Shown here one piece after another: positions 45,473 through 54,854 of a DNA stretch of 64,000 nucleotides. The DNA lies in assembly GCA_024515975.1 (NCBI GenBank), contig JAMSKV010000001.1:372001-436000 (forward strand), given 5' to 3'. The notes under the pieces are model-generated. The model did not search any database, had not been told where the DNA came from, and saw only the letters and a list, made by a program, of their open reading frames with translations. Source of the stretch: Endosaccharibacter trunci (lineage in GTDB: Bacteria > Pseudomonadota > Alphaproteobacteria > Acetobacterales > Acetobacteraceae). Every line of letters begins with the position of its first letter. Within the stretch, counting starts at the first letter, position 1. The translations under genes and the position numbers were made by a program.

Positions 45473-47473
45473 ATGGACCTCCTCGGGAGGATGACATGGG
45501 GGGACCTCGCGGTCCTTGAGTCCCCGGTCATCATGGGCGCGGGCGTCTTCATGGCGCTGGTGGTGGTCGCCGTTCTCGGCACCATCACCTACATGAAGAA
45601 GTGGCCTTATCTCTGGCACGAGTGGCTCACCTCGGTGGATCACAAGAAGATCGGCGTGATGTACATCATCGTCGCGCTGATCATGCTTCTGCGCGGCTTC
45701 TCCGATGCGATCTTGATGCGCACCCAACAGGTGTTGGCGCATGACGGCCATCCGGGCTTCCTGCCGCCGCATCATTACGACCAGATCTTCACCGCTCACG
45801 GCACCATCATGATCTTCTTCATGGCGATGCCGTTCATGATCGGCCTGATGAACATCGCCGTGCCGCTGCAGATCGGCGCGCGCGACGTGGCGTTCCCGTT
45901 CCTGAACTCGTTCTCGTTCTGGATGACGGCCGCCGGCGCGATCCTGGTGAACATCTCGCTGGTCCTGGGCGAATTCGGGCAGACCGGCTGGCTCGCCTAT
46001 CCGCCGCTCTCCGAGCTGAAGTTCTCCCCCGGCACGGGCGTCGACTATTATATCTGGTCGCTTCAGCTTACGGGTCTGGGCACGTTGCTCACAGGCGTGA
46101 ACTTCTTCGTCACCATCGTGAAGATGCGAGCCCCGGGCATGACCTGGATGCGCATGCCGGTCTTCACCTGGACCATCCTCTGCACCGCCATCCTCATCAT
46201 GGCCGCGTTCCCGATCCTGACGGTGACGTTCGGCATGCTGTCGCTGGACCGCTATCTGGGCATGCATTGGTTCACCAACGATCTTGGTGGCAACCAGATG
46301 ATGTATGTGAACCTGATCTGGGCCTGGGGCCATCCGGAGGTCTACATTCTGATCCTGCCGGCCTTCGGTGTGTTCTCCGAAGTGGTTCCGACCTTCTCCG
46401 GCAAGCGCCTGTTCGGTTACAATGCGATGGTCTACGCGACCGTTTGCATCACCTTCCTGTCCTTCATCGTCTGGCTGCACCATTTCTTCACCATGGGCTC
46501 CAGCGCCAACGTGAACGCCTTCTTCGGCATCACGACGATGATCATTTCGATCCCCACCGGCGTGAAGATCTTCAACTGGCTGTTCACGATGTATCGTGGC
46601 CGCATCCAGTACACCTCCATGATGCTGTGGACGATCGGCTTCATGGTCACCTTCGTGATCGGCGGCATGACCGGCGTGATGCTGGCCCTGCCGGGCAACG
46701 ACTGGGTGCTGCACAACTCGCTGTTCCTGATCGCGCATTTCCACAACGTGATCATCGGCGGCGTGTTCTTCGGCTACATGGCTGGCTACACCTACTGGTT
46801 CCCCAAGGCGACCGGCTTCAAGCTGCATGACGGCTGGGGCAAGGCGTCATTCTGGTTCTGGCTCACCGGCTTCTATGTCGCTTTCATGCCGCTCTATGCG
46901 CTGGGCTTCATGGGCGCCACGCGCCGCATGAACCACTACGACAACCCAGCCTGGACACCCTTCTTCGACATCGCGGCGGTCGGTGCGCTGCTGGTCCTGT
47001 GCGGCATCGCCTGTCAGGTGATCGGCCTGATCGTCTCCATCCGTCAGCGTCACGAGAACCAGGACGTCACCGGCGATCCGTGGAACGGCCGCACGATCGA
47101 GTGGTCGACTTCGTCGCCGCCGCCGTTCTACAACTTCGCCGTGCTGCCGCATGTCGATGCGCTGGATGCGTTCAACGAGACCAAGAAGCGCGGTCACGAG
47201 GCGCGTGAGACCCCGGTCTATTCCGACATCCATATGCCGCGGAACACTCCCGCCGGGCTGTTCATGGCGGTGGCTGCCGGCATGCTCGGCTTTGCGTTGA
47301 TCTGGCATATGTGGTGGCTGGCGGTCATCTCGCTCGTCGCCGTTCCCGTCATCTTCATCGTTCGCTCCTGCAACGATGACATCGACTATTATGTGCCGGC
47401 CGCCGAGGTCGCGCGCATCGAGGCGCTTCATAACGCGCGCGTCGCCAAGCTGGAGCCCGCTCATGTCGCCTGA
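45473..47473 (+). CDS. cyoB: Cytochrome bo3 ubiquinol oxidase subunit I
   Basis: Catalytic subunit with about 15 membrane segments, binding low-spin heme, high-spin heme and CuB and pumping protons. Visible ligands are the [12 protein letters not shown] motif (CuB His cross-linked to Tyr), the His pair in LHHFFTMG, and the heme His pair region GYTYWFP preceded by FHNVIIGGV. 666 aa matches E. coli CyoB (663). Confidence 0.98.
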   Translation: MDLLGRMTWGDLAVLESPVIMGAGVFMALVVVAVLGTITYMKKWPYLWHEWLTSVDHKKIGVMYIIVALIMLLRGFSDAILMRTQQVLAHDGHPGFLPPHHYDQIFTAHGTIMIFFMAMPFMIGLMNIAVPLQIGARDVAFPFLNSFSFWMTAAGAILVNISLVLGEFGQTGWLAYPPLSELKFSPGTGVDYYIWSLQLTGLGTLLTGVNFFVTIVKMRAPGMTWMRMPVFTWTILCTAILIMAAFPILTVTFGMLSLDRYLGMHWFTNDLGGNQMMYVNLIWAWGHPEVYILILPAFGVFSEVVPTFSGKRLFGYNAMVYATVCITFLSFIVWLHHFFTMGSSANVNAFFGITTMIISIPTGVKIFNWLFTMYRGRIQYTSMMLWTIGFMVTFVIGGMTGVMLALPGNDWVLHNSLFLIAHFHNVIIGGVFFGYMAGYTYWFPKATGFKLHDGWGKASFWFWLTGFYVAFMPLYALGFMGATRRMNHYDNPAWTPFFDIAAVGALLVLCGIACQVIGLIVSIRQRHENQDVTGDPWNGRTIEWSTSSPPPFYNFAVLPHVDALDAFNETKKRGHEARETPVYSDIHMPRNTPAGLFMAVAAGMLGFALIWHMWWLAVISLVAVPVIFIVRSCNDDIDYYVPAAEVARIEALHNARVAKLEPAHVA

Positions 47474-48080
47474 CAGCCTCGTCGCCCATAACGGCGAGTT
47501 CGCTGAGGATCATTCCCACGAGCCGAACAACGTGTTCGGCTTCTGGCTCTATCTGATGACGGACTGCATCCTGTTCGCGACGTTGTTCGCGGGCTTCGCG
47601 GTGGCGCGTCATCAATATGCCGGGGATGTCAGCGGCAAGGACATCTTCGACCTCAAATATGTCGGGGTCGAAACCGCTTTGCTCCTGATCAGCTCGTCCA
47701 CCTACGGCTTCGCGATGATCAACGCGTACCGCCACAAGCTGGGCGCGGTGATCGGCTGGCTCGCCCTGACCTTCCTGCTCGGCCTCGGCTTCGTCGGCAT
47801 GGAGATCAACGAGTTCCACCATCTGGTGGCCGAAGGGCACGGCCCGGACCGCTCCGCCTTCCTCAGCGCCTTCTTCACCCTGGTCGCCACGCACGGTCTG
47901 CACGTGACTTGCGGCCTGATCTGGATGGCGACGCTGATGGCGCAGCTCACCATCGGCCGTAAGCCGCTGAACACGGTCTATATCAACCGTCTGATGTGCC
48001 TGAGCCTGTTCTGGCACTTCCTCGATATCGTCTGGATCTGCGTGTTCACGCTCGTCTATCTGGTGGGGGTCCAGTCGTGA
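47463..48080 (+). CDS. cyoC: Cytochrome bo3 ubiquinol oxidase subunit III
   Basis: A 205-aa, five-helix membrane subunit, with the conserved [21 protein letters not shown] helix and [16 protein letters not shown] at 47463 overlaps the end of cyoB by 11 nt; the longer open frame upstream is cyoB in another register. Confidence 0.96.
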   Translation: MSPDSLVAHNGEFAEDHSHEPNNVFGFWLYLMTDCILFATLFAGFAVARHQYAGDVSGKDIFDLKYVGVETALLLISSSTYGFAMINAYRHKLGAVIGWLALTFLLGLGFVGMEINEFHHLVAEGHGPDRSAFLSAFFTLVATHGLHVTCGLIWMATLMAQLTIGRKPLNTVYINRLMCLSLFWHFLDIVWICVFTLVYLVGVQS

Positions 48081-48490
48081 GCCATCCTGCAACACACGGG
48101 CATTCGCACGAGACGCATGTGTCCAGCTCGGGCGAGGCGCACGGCACGTTCGGCGCCTACGGCATCGGTTTCGTTCTGTCGGTGATCCTGACCGTCGCCG
48201 CCTTCTATCCGGTGATGGTGCCGGGTACCGTGCCGCAGTCCTGGATCCTGCCGGGCCTCACCATCCTCGCGGTGGTGCAGATCATGGTGCATCTGGTGTT
48301 CTTCCTGCACCTGAATGCGTCGTCCGAGCAGCGCTGGAACGTGGTCGCGTTCGGCTTCGCGATCCTGGTGGTCTTCATTCTGATCGCAGGTTCGCTCTGG
48401 ATCATGCACTCCATGAGCGAGGGCATGACCGATCCGGACGTTCCGGCGGTGCCGACCACCGGTCACATGAGCGGTATGAGCGGGATGTAG
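48077..48490 (+). CDS. cyoD: Cytochrome bo3 ubiquinol oxidase subunit IV
   Basis: A 137-aa protein with three membrane segments and the conserved [17 protein letters not shown] motif of CyoD. The start is a GTG at 48077 overlapping the cyoC stop (GTGA). The N-terminus is His-rich (THGHSHETH) and the C-terminus Met/Gly-rich. A strong terminator follows, and no cyoE is present. Confidence 0.95.
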   Translation: MSHPATHGHSHETHVSSSGEAHGTFGAYGIGFVLSVILTVAAFYPVMVPGTVPQSWILPGLTILAVVQIMVHLVFFLHLNASSEQRWNVVAFGFAILVVFILIAGSLWIMHSMSEGMTDPDVPAVPTTGHMSGMSGM

Positions 48491-48521
48491 CTTTCTCTCC
48501 GCTCCCGTTCGCATTCGACCA

Positions 48522-48554
48522 AACGCCCGCGGTCTCCACCGCGGGCGTTTTTCG
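48522..48554 (+). terminator. Rho-independent terminator of cyoABCD
   Basis: Perfect 12-bp stem AACGCCCGCGGT (48522-48533), loop CTCC, ACCGCGGGCGTT (48538-48549), then TTTC. The clearest terminator in the window. Confidence 0.92.
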
Positions 48555-48856
48555 TTTGCGCCGGCTGCTTCGACGGCCGGATCATCGTCTGGCGCTGAGA
48601 GTCAGCCGGCGGGAGCCGGTCCTGGTCGGGCGAGGTCGCGGATATCCCCACGCTCCGGCCTGTCGTGACGAAACCGCAGATCGCCAGCGCCTGCGGTCAG
48701 CTGCATGCGCGGCGGTTCTTCAGCATCGCTCGGTGTGGGCCTCGTCTCCTGGTTTCGGGGTAAGAGGAACCGGCGCGCCGGAGGGCGGCGCGGCGAAAAC
48801 CGCCGATCCGCCGACCCGCCCGTCGCCGCCGCGCGTCAAGGACGATGCTCTCGCCT
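48555..48856. other. Intergenic stretch, no gene recognised
   Basis: About 300 bp between the cyo terminator and the stop of the convergent MATE gene. Open frames on both strands are short and arginine/alanine-rich with no start signal. No RNA gene, repeat or operator was recognised. Confidence 0.5.
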
Positions 48857-50248
48857 TCAGACCGTTGCCCGGCCGGTGATCCGAAGGAAGCGCCCGGTCA
48901 TCATCGCTGCGACGGAGGCGAGGCCGCCGGCCAGCGACAGCCAGATCCCGAGCACGCCCCAGCCAAGCCGAAAAGCGAGCGCCCAGCACAGAGCCGGCGC
49001 CACCACCCAGTAGCCCAGCAGCGCCAGCAGCATTGGCACACGCGTGTCGCCCATGCCGCGCAAGGCGCCGATCGCCGCCGCCTGGGTGCCGTCCACCACC
49101 TGGAACAGGGCCAGCACCGCCATCAGTGTCGCGGCGAGCCCGATCGCCCGCCTGTTCCCCGCCACATGCGGATCGAGAAAGCCGTGGATGATCGGCCCCG
49201 GCAGGAGCAGGAGCACCACGCCGATCGCCGCCATCGACCCCGCGGCGAGCGCGATCGCCACCGAACCCGCACGGCGCACCCAGACCGGATCGCCGGCGCC
49301 GGTGGCGAGACCTGTGCGCACATTGGCGGCCTGACCGATCGACATCGGCACCATGAAGGTGAACGTGCCAATCGCCAGCACGATCTGGTGCGCCGCCGCT
49401 GCCGCCGCGCCGAACAATCCCGCCAGAAGCGAGGCGACCGAGAACATGCTGGTTTCCGCGGCGATGGTGCCGGCGATCGGCAGGCCAACGCGCAGCATCG
49501 GCAGGATGCGGCGCCAGTCCGGCCATGGCGGAGTGATCAGAGTCCGGCGGCGCCGGCTGGCGTGCAACAGGGTGAACAGGCACAGCACCGTGCACCACAG
49601 CGTCACCGTGCTGGCGAGCGCCGATCCGCGCAGCCCCAGCGCGGGCAAACCGGCGGCGCCGTTGATCAGCGCGTAGTTCAGCAGGCCGTTGGCCACCGCC
49701 ATCGCCGGCGTCACGCGTAGCAGCAGGCGCTCCTGGCCGATCGCGGGCAGCATGGCCCGCATCACCCCGATCCCCGCCACGAAGGCCGGCGTGCCCCAGC
49801 GGAGAATGCCGAGATAGACGCCGACATCGTGCGCCAGGGACGGCGCTTCGCCGATCGCGCGCAGGATCGGTTCGATGAACGAGAACAGGATGAAGGCGGG
49901 CAGGGCGAGCAGCAGCCCGAGCAGCAGCGCCGTGCCGTACAGGCTCGCCGCCTCATGGGCGCGGCCGCCGCCGCGCGCCTGCGCCGACAGCACGCCGGCT
50001 GCCATCAGCGCGCCCTGCAATGTGGCGCCCACGGTGAAGAACAACGTGCCGCCCATGCCGCCGGCGGCCACGGCGCTCTCGCCGATCCCACCCAGAAGGA
50101 TGGTGTCCGTAAGCCCCATGGCGATCTCGCTCAGGCTCACCACGGCCAGAGGAATGGCGATGGCCAGAAGGGCGCGTGCCTCGGAACCCGCGCCTCGCGA
50201 GGGCGCCTGCGGCCGCGCCGCGGGGAGGGAGGTTGTTTCGGTCGCCAT
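48857..50248 (-). CDS. MATE family efflux transporter (NorM-like)
   Basis: A 463-aa inner-membrane exporter with about 12 hydrophobic segments in two homologous halves. The first half opens LLAIAIPLAVVSLSEIAMGLTDTILLGGIGE, characteristic of the NorM branch of MATE drug/Na+ or H+ antiporters. ATG at 50248. Only 27 bp separate it from the divergent cysS start, so the promoters must overlap or lie within the genes. Substrate unknown. Confidence 0.93.
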   Translation of the reverse strand: MATETTSLPAARPQAPSRGAGSEARALLAIAIPLAVVSLSEIAMGLTDTILLGGIGESAVAAGGMGGTLFFTVGATLQGALMAAGVLSAQARGGGRAHEAASLYGTALLLGLLLALPAFILFSFIEPILRAIGEAPSLAHDVGVYLGILRWGTPAFVAGIGVMRAMLPAIGQERLLLRVTPAMAVANGLLNYALINGAAGLPALGLRGSALASTVTLWCTVLCLFTLLHASRRRRTLITPPWPDWRRILPMLRVGLPIAGTIAAETSMFSVASLLAGLFGAAAAAAHQIVLAIGTFTFMVPMSIGQAANVRTGLATGAGDPVWVRRAGSVAIALAAGSMAAIGVVLLLLPGPIIHGFLDPHVAGNRRAIGLAATLMAVLALFQVVDGTQAAAIGALRGMGDTRVPMLLALLGYWVVAPALCWALAFRLGWGVLGIWLSLAGGLASVAAMMTGRFLRITGRATV

Positions 50249-50275
50249 CCGACAGTGCTTGCCCGTTCCGCGGCG

Positions 50276-51652
50276 ATGACGCAAAAAACCGCCATGCCGC
50301 AATTGACCCTGCATGACAGCCAGACGAGGCGCACGGCGCCGTTCGTGCCGATCGATCCGGAGAATGTCCGCCTCTATTATTGCGGTCCGACCGTGTACGA
50401 TCTGGCGCATCTCGGCAACCTGCGCGCCATGCTGTCCGCCGACATCCTGGTGCGTCTGCTGCGCCGGCTTTATCCGCGCGTCACCTTCGTTCGCAACATT
50501 ACCGACGTGGACGACAAGATCAACGCGCGCGCCGCCGAGCGCGGCATCGCGATCGATCGTCTCACCGAAGGCACCATCGCCGATTTCCACGCCGATCTGG
50601 CCGCGCTCGGCGTCCTGCCGCCGGATGTGGAGCCGCGCGCCACGCATCATATCGGCGAGATGATCGCGCTGATCGAGCGCCTGATCGGTTCCGGCCACGC
50701 CTACGCCGCGGACGGGCATGTTCTGTTCCAGGTGGCGCATTTCGCCGAATACGGCGCGCTCTCCGGACGTGACCCGGAGGAGCTGGTGGCCGGCGCGCGT
50801 GTCGAGGTCGCATCCTACAAGCGCGATCCGGGCGATTTCGTATTGTGGAAACCCTCCGGTCCCGATCTGCCCGGCTGGGAGAGCCCGTGGGGCAGGGGGC
50901 GTCCCGGATGGCATATCGAGTGCTCGGCCATGGCGCATCGCTATCTGGGCGAGGATTTCGACATCCATGGCGGCGGCGACGATCTGCTGTTTCCGCACCA
51001 CGAGAACGAGCGCGCGCAGAGCCTGTGCGGGTTCCCCGGCTCGCATTTCGCCCGGATCTGGCTGCACAACGCCATGCTGCTGGTGGATGGCGAGAAGATG
51101 TCGAAAAGTCTCGGCAATTTCTTCACCATTCGCGAGATCCTGGCCGAGCATCCGGCCGAGGCGCTGCGTCTTCTCTTGCTCGGCGCGCATTACCGCTCGG
51201 TGCTGAACTTCACGCGCGAGGGGCTGGTGGAGGCGCGTCGCACGCTGGACCGGTTCTATCGCGCGATCGCCCAATCCGAGGCGGGGGCCGGGGCCGGTTC
51301 TGCGCAGGCGGACGTGCCGGAAGCGTTTCTCGACAGCATGTGCCAGGACATGAACACGCCGGGCGCGATCGCCGTGCTGCATCGCCTGGCCGATGCGGCT
51401 CTCGCCGGGGATGCGCGTGCCGGCGCGGAGCTGCGTGCAAGCGGGGCGCTGCTGGGTTTGCTGCAGAGCGATCCGTCGGCCTGGTTCCAGGCCGGGATCG
51501 ACCCGGCTTTGGTGGAGCGCGCGATCGCCGATCGTCTCGCCGCACGCCAGGCGCGCGATTTCGCGCGTGCCGACGCCATACGTGCAGAACTCCTGGCGCA
51601 GGGCGTGGTGCTGGAAGACGGCGCCGGCGGCACGACGTGGCGTCGCGCATGA
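50276..51652 (+). CDS. cysS: Cysteinyl-tRNA synthetase
   Basis: Class I synthetase that charges tRNA-Cys. The 458 aa show the zinc cysteine in YYCGPTVYD (C36), the HIGH equivalent HLGN (45-48), the WHIECSAMA and [14 protein letters not shown] zinc-site segments, and KMSKSLGN near residue 270. The ATG at 50276 lacks a clear ribosome-binding site; MPQLT at 50294 is an alternative. Confidence 0.97.
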   Translation: MTQKTAMPQLTLHDSQTRRTAPFVPIDPENVRLYYCGPTVYDLAHLGNLRAMLSADILVRLLRRLYPRVTFVRNITDVDDKINARAAERGIAIDRLTEGTIADFHADLAALGVLPPDVEPRATHHIGEMIALIERLIGSGHAYAADGHVLFQVAHFAEYGALSGRDPEELVAGARVEVASYKRDPGDFVLWKPSGPDLPGWESPWGRGRPGWHIECSAMAHRYLGEDFDIHGGGDDLLFPHHENERAQSLCGFPGSHFARIWLHNAMLLVDGEKMSKSLGNFFTIREILAEHPAEALRLLLLGAHYRSVLNFTREGLVEARRTLDRFYRAIAQSEAGAGAGSAQADVPEAFLDSMCQDMNTPGAIAVLHRLADAALAGDARAGAELRASGALLGLLQSDPSAWFQAGIDPALVERAIADRLAARQARDFARADAIRAELLAQGVVLEDGAGGTTWRRA

Positions 51653-51722
51653 TGCGCGCTAAAGGAACGCGCATGATGCTTGCCCGGAGATGCAGCCTGT
51701 CGTGCGCGCGGGAGCACTGCGC

Positions 51723-52514
51723 GTGACCGGCCGCGACAGCGGCGCGCCTTTGGCCCCGATCGGCAACAGCCCGGTGGTGATCCTGGTGCGGCCGCAGCTG
51801 GCGGAGAATGTCGGCAGCGTGGCGCGGGCCATGGCCAATGGCGGCCTGTTCCATTTGCGTCTGGTAGCGCCGCGCGACGGTTGGCCGCAGGAGCGTGCCT
51901 GGCGTTCCGCCTCCGGCGCCGACCGCATCCTGGAGGAAGCGACGGTCCATCCCGACGTGGACGACGCTGTGGCCGATCTGCACCACGTCTTTGCCACCTG
52001 TCCGCGTCCGCGGCATGTCGTCAAGCCGGTGCTGACCGCGCGCGGCGGGGCGGCCGAGCTGCGCGCGATCTGCGGGCGCGATCTGCGGGCCGGCATCCTG
52101 TTCGGCCCCGAGCGCGCCGGCCTCGACACCGAGGACATGGCCCGCGCCGACGCGTTGATCCGCTATCCGCTCAATCCCGGCTTCTCGTCGCTCAATCTGG
52201 CGCAGGCGGTCATGGTGATGGGGTATGAATGGTGGGTGGCGGCCGACGACACGCCGCCGCGTACGTTGATGACCAACGAGACCCATGTCGCCACCAAGGG
52301 CGAGCTGGAGAACTTCATGGGCCATCTGATCCGCGAGCTGGATGCGTGCGGCTTCCTGCGCAACCTGCCCAAGCGTCCCGGCATGGTCCGCAATCTGCGC
52401 CACTTCTTTCAGCGCGGCGAGGTGACGGAGCAGGAGCTGCGCACGCTGCACGGCGTGGTGACGGAGCTGGCGCTGGGGCGTCGCCTGCGCGGGCGGGACG
52501 AGCGCCAGGGTTGA
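51723..52514 (+). CDS. trmJ: tRNA/rRNA 2'-O-methyltransferase, TrmJ-like (SPOUT)
   Basis: SPOUT-fold methyltransferase of the SpoU/TrmH class; TrmJ methylates position 32 of tRNA. The three motifs are ENVGSVARAMANGG, LFGPERAGL and YPLNPGFSSLNLAQAVM, with a C-terminal helical extension as in TrmJ. The GTG at 51723 (263 aa, GGGAG 8 nt upstream) is preferred to the ATG at 51690, where GGAG abuts the start. It is followed without gap by the symporter gene (TTGA overlap). Confidence 0.9.
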   Translation: MTGRDSGAPLAPIGNSPVVILVRPQLAENVGSVARAMANGGLFHLRLVAPRDGWPQERAWRSASGADRILEEATVHPDVDDAVADLHHVFATCPRPRHVVKPVLTARGGAAELRAICGRDLRAGILFGPERAGLDTEDMARADALIRYPLNPGFSSLNLAQAVMVMGYEWWVAADDTPPRTLMTNETHVATKGELENFMGHLIRELDACGFLRNLPKRPGMVRNLRHFFQRGEVTEQELRTLHGVVTELALGRRLRGRDERQG

Positions 52515-53830
52515 GGGGACGACCATCCGGCGCGCGGGCTGCTCTGGCGCGCAGGGTCGCCGGCTCCTTGTTCGCGCAGATGGTGGCCGCGATGGTGCTG
52601 GGCGTGGCCCTGGCCATCGCGGCGCCTGGAGAGGCCCGCGCGGCGAGGCTGTTGAGCGATCTGTTCCTGCGCCTGATTTCCATGATCGTGTGTCCGCTGG
52701 TGTTCTGCGTCGTGATCCAGGGCATCGTCGGCGCCGGCAGCCTGGCCACGCTGCGCCGGGTCGGGCTGAAGGCGATTCTGTATTTCGAAGCGATCACGAC
52801 GCTGGCCCTGCTGCTGGGCGTCGGCCTGGCGTTGCTGTTCCGCCCGGGAGCGGGGCTCGGAATCGCTCTGTCCGGACTGGATCCGGCAGCGCTCGACGCT
52901 GCCAGGAAGGGTGCTTCGGCCCTGTTGCAGGGCGGGATCGGCGGGTTTCTGCTGCGGCTGGTGCCGGTCAGCCCGGTGGAGGCGTTCGCGCGCAACGACG
53001 TGCTGCAGGTGCTGGTCCTGGCGATCCTGGTGGGGATCGCCCTGGCCGGGATGCCCGAACGCGGCCGTCCGATCGCGGGCGCGATCGACGCGGTGGCGGC
53101 GCTGATGTTCCGGGTCATGGGGCTGGTGATTCGGGCAGCGCCGCTCGGCGTGTTCGGGGCGATGGCCTTCACGACGGCCAGTTTCGGTTTCGGCGCGCTG
53201 GAAAGGCTGGGGGCCTTCGCCGCGCTGTTCACGGCGGCGGTGCTGGTGTTCGTGTTCGGGATTCTGGGCGCCCTGCTCCGGCTGTGCGGGCTGCGGATGC
53301 TGCCGTTCCTGCGCTATTTCCGGGAAGAGCTGCTGGTCGTCGGGGCGACTACCTCGTCCGACGCGGTGCTGCCGCAGGTGATGCGGAAGCTGCGGGCGCT
53401 CGGCATCCGGCGCGAGGTGGTCGGGCTGGTGATACCGGCCGGGTATTCGTTCAACCTGGACGCCCTGTCGCTGTATCTCGGCCTGTCGGTGCTGTTCCTG
53501 GCGCAGGTGACCGGCGCGCATCTCTCGGTCGCGCAGACCGTGCTGGTTTTGGCGGTGTCCCTGCTGACCTCGAAGGGCGCGCATGGCTTGCCCGGCATGG
53601 CGATCGTGATCCTGGCGGCGACCCTGTCGGTGCTGCCGGCGATTCCGCCGATTAGCCTGGTGCTGCTGCTGTCGATCGACTGGTTCGCTGGCATTCCACG
53701 CGCGCTCGGCAATCTGGTCGGCAATTGTGTGGCGACTGTCGCGGTGGCGAGCTGGGAGGGAGAGATCGACCTCGCGGAGGCGCGTCGCGTGCTGGCGGGA
53801 GACCGGGGAGCGCGCCGATCGGTCCCCTGA
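52511..53830 (+). CDS. Dicarboxylate/amino acid:cation symporter (DAACS)
   Basis: Inner-membrane symporter of the GltP/DctA family. The 439-aa protein has about eight membrane segments, the serine-rich reentrant loop VGATTSSDAVLP and, in TM7, GYSFNLDALSLYL, equivalent to the family's GYSFNLDG cation/substrate motif. No ATG fits the N-terminus. The TTG at 52511, overlapping the trmJ stop, is inferred; TTG 52568 or ATG 52580 would cut into the first helix. Substrate (C4-dicarboxylate or glutamate/aspartate) not determined. Confidence 0.88.
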   Translation: MRGRPSGARAALARRVAGSLFAQMVAAMVLGVALAIAAPGEARAARLLSDLFLRLISMIVCPLVFCVVIQGIVGAGSLATLRRVGLKAILYFEAITTLALLLGVGLALLFRPGAGLGIALSGLDPAALDAARKGASALLQGGIGGFLLRLVPVSPVEAFARNDVLQVLVLAILVGIALAGMPERGRPIAGAIDAVAALMFRVMGLVIRAAPLGVFGAMAFTTASFGFGALERLGAFAALFTAAVLVFVFGILGALLRLCGLRMLPFLRYFREELLVVGATTSSDAVLPQVMRKLRALGIRREVVGLVIPAGYSFNLDALSLYLGLSVLFLAQVTGAHLSVAQTVLVLAVSLLTSKGAHGLPGMAIVILAATLSVLPAIPPISLVLLLSIDWFAGIPRALGNLVGNCVATVAVASWEGEIDLAEARRVLAGDRGARRSVP

Positions 53831-53885
53831 CCATCCCGGAACGGACGCTGCGGGAGCACGCGTCGGGCGCGTGACCGTTCCGGGT

Positions 53886-53914
53886 TTGACAGCGTCCGGC
53901 CTCTTCTCTAGAAG
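53886..53914 (+). promoter_or_regulatory. Sigma-70 promoter for rpsD
   Basis: TTGACA (53886-53891), 17-nt spacer, TAGAAG (53909-53914): a perfect -35 and a fair -10 at ideal spacing. It gives a leader of about 170 nt before rpsD, room for the autoregulation typical of S4 operons, though no S4-binding fold was recognised. Confidence 0.75.
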
Positions 53915-54091
53915 CCGCCGACACTGCCGGGAACGTGGACGGTCCGGCCGGTTCCGCTTGCGCGGAGCACGGTGATACGGAACGCGCCCGCCCTGACCTG
54001 TCCGGGTCTGGGCCTACCGGTGCAACAAGCGGAACGGGACGACGGGGTTCACCCGAACGTGTCGCCGCACCGAGAAGAAAGGAGCGCGCTC

Positions 54092-54709
54092 GTGACCAAG
54101 CGCCTCGAAAGCAAGTACAAGATCAACCGCCGCCTCGGCGTGAACCTCTGGGGCCGTGCGAAGTCCCCGATCAACAAGCGCGAATACGGCCCCGGCCAGC
54201 ACGGCCAGCGCCGCAAGCAGAAGCCGTCCGACTTCTCCGTGCAGCTGATGGCCAAGCAGAAGCTCAAGGGCTACTACGGCAACATCAGCGAGAAGCAGTT
54301 CCGCAAGTACTATGACGAGGCCGTGCGTCGGAAGGGCGACACCTCCGAGAACCTGATCGACCTGCTGGAGCGCCGCCTGGATGCGGTGGTCTATCGCATG
54401 AAGTTCGCGATGACCCCGTTCGCCGCCCGCCAGTTCGTGAACCACGGCCACGTCACCGTGAACGGCCGCAAGGTCAACATCCCGAGCTTCCTGGTGCGCG
54501 ACGGCGACACCATCGAAGTGCGCGAGAAGTCGAAGCAGCTGGCCGTGGTGCTGGACGCCGTGCAGAGCGCCGAGCGCGACATCCCGGAATACCTGGACGT
54601 CGACAGCCGCTCCATGAAGGGCAAGTTCAACCGCTCGCCGAAGCTGTCGGACGTGCCGTATCCGGTGACCATGGAACCGAACCTGGTCGTCGAATTTTAC
54701 TCGCGTTGA
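54092..54709 (+). CDS. rpsD: 30S ribosomal protein S4
   Basis: Primary 16S rRNA-binding protein that starts assembly of the 30S body. 205 aa; the N-terminus [20 protein letters not shown] and the S4 RNA-binding domain (about 95-160, [12 protein letters not shown] and [18 protein letters not shown]) are typical. The GTG start at 54092 has AAAGGAG with 7 nt spacing; the upstream open frame is not S4. It has its own promoter and is followed by an array of hairpins. Confidence 0.98.
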   Translation: MTKRLESKYKINRRLGVNLWGRAKSPINKREYGPGQHGQRRKQKPSDFSVQLMAKQKLKGYYGNISEKQFRKYYDEAVRRKGDTSENLIDLLERRLDAVVYRMKFAMTPFAARQFVNHGHVTVNGRKVNIPSFLVRDGDTIEVREKSKQLAVVLDAVQSAERDIPEYLDVDSRSMKGKFNRSPKLSDVPYPVTMEPNLVVEFYSR

Positions 54710-54715
54710 TTTTGC

Positions 54716-54852
54716 CGCAGGGGGCATCGATCCGTTTTGCGGCTCGATCCCCTGCGCTCTCGCCAGAGGACAGTCGTCCTCTGGCCAGTTGATTCTAAAC
54801 CCTGGGTTCTAAGGGCTTCGCCCTTAGCCGGGTCCAGGGGCGGAGCCCCTGG
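54716..54852 (+). terminator. Array of four hairpins between rpsD and prfC
   Basis: Four inverted repeats in 137 bp. The first is CGCAGGGG...CCCTGCG (about 54716-54755). The second is GCCAGAGGAC-AGTC-GTCCTCTGGC (54762-54785), a perfect 10-bp stem. The third is CTAAGGGC-TTC-GCCCTTAG (54809-54827) and the fourth CCAGGGGC-GGA-GCCCCTGG (54834-54852). At least one probably ends rpsD transcription. The last two have the look of dispersed intergenic repeats. Confidence 0.75.
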
Positions 54853-54854
54853 CC

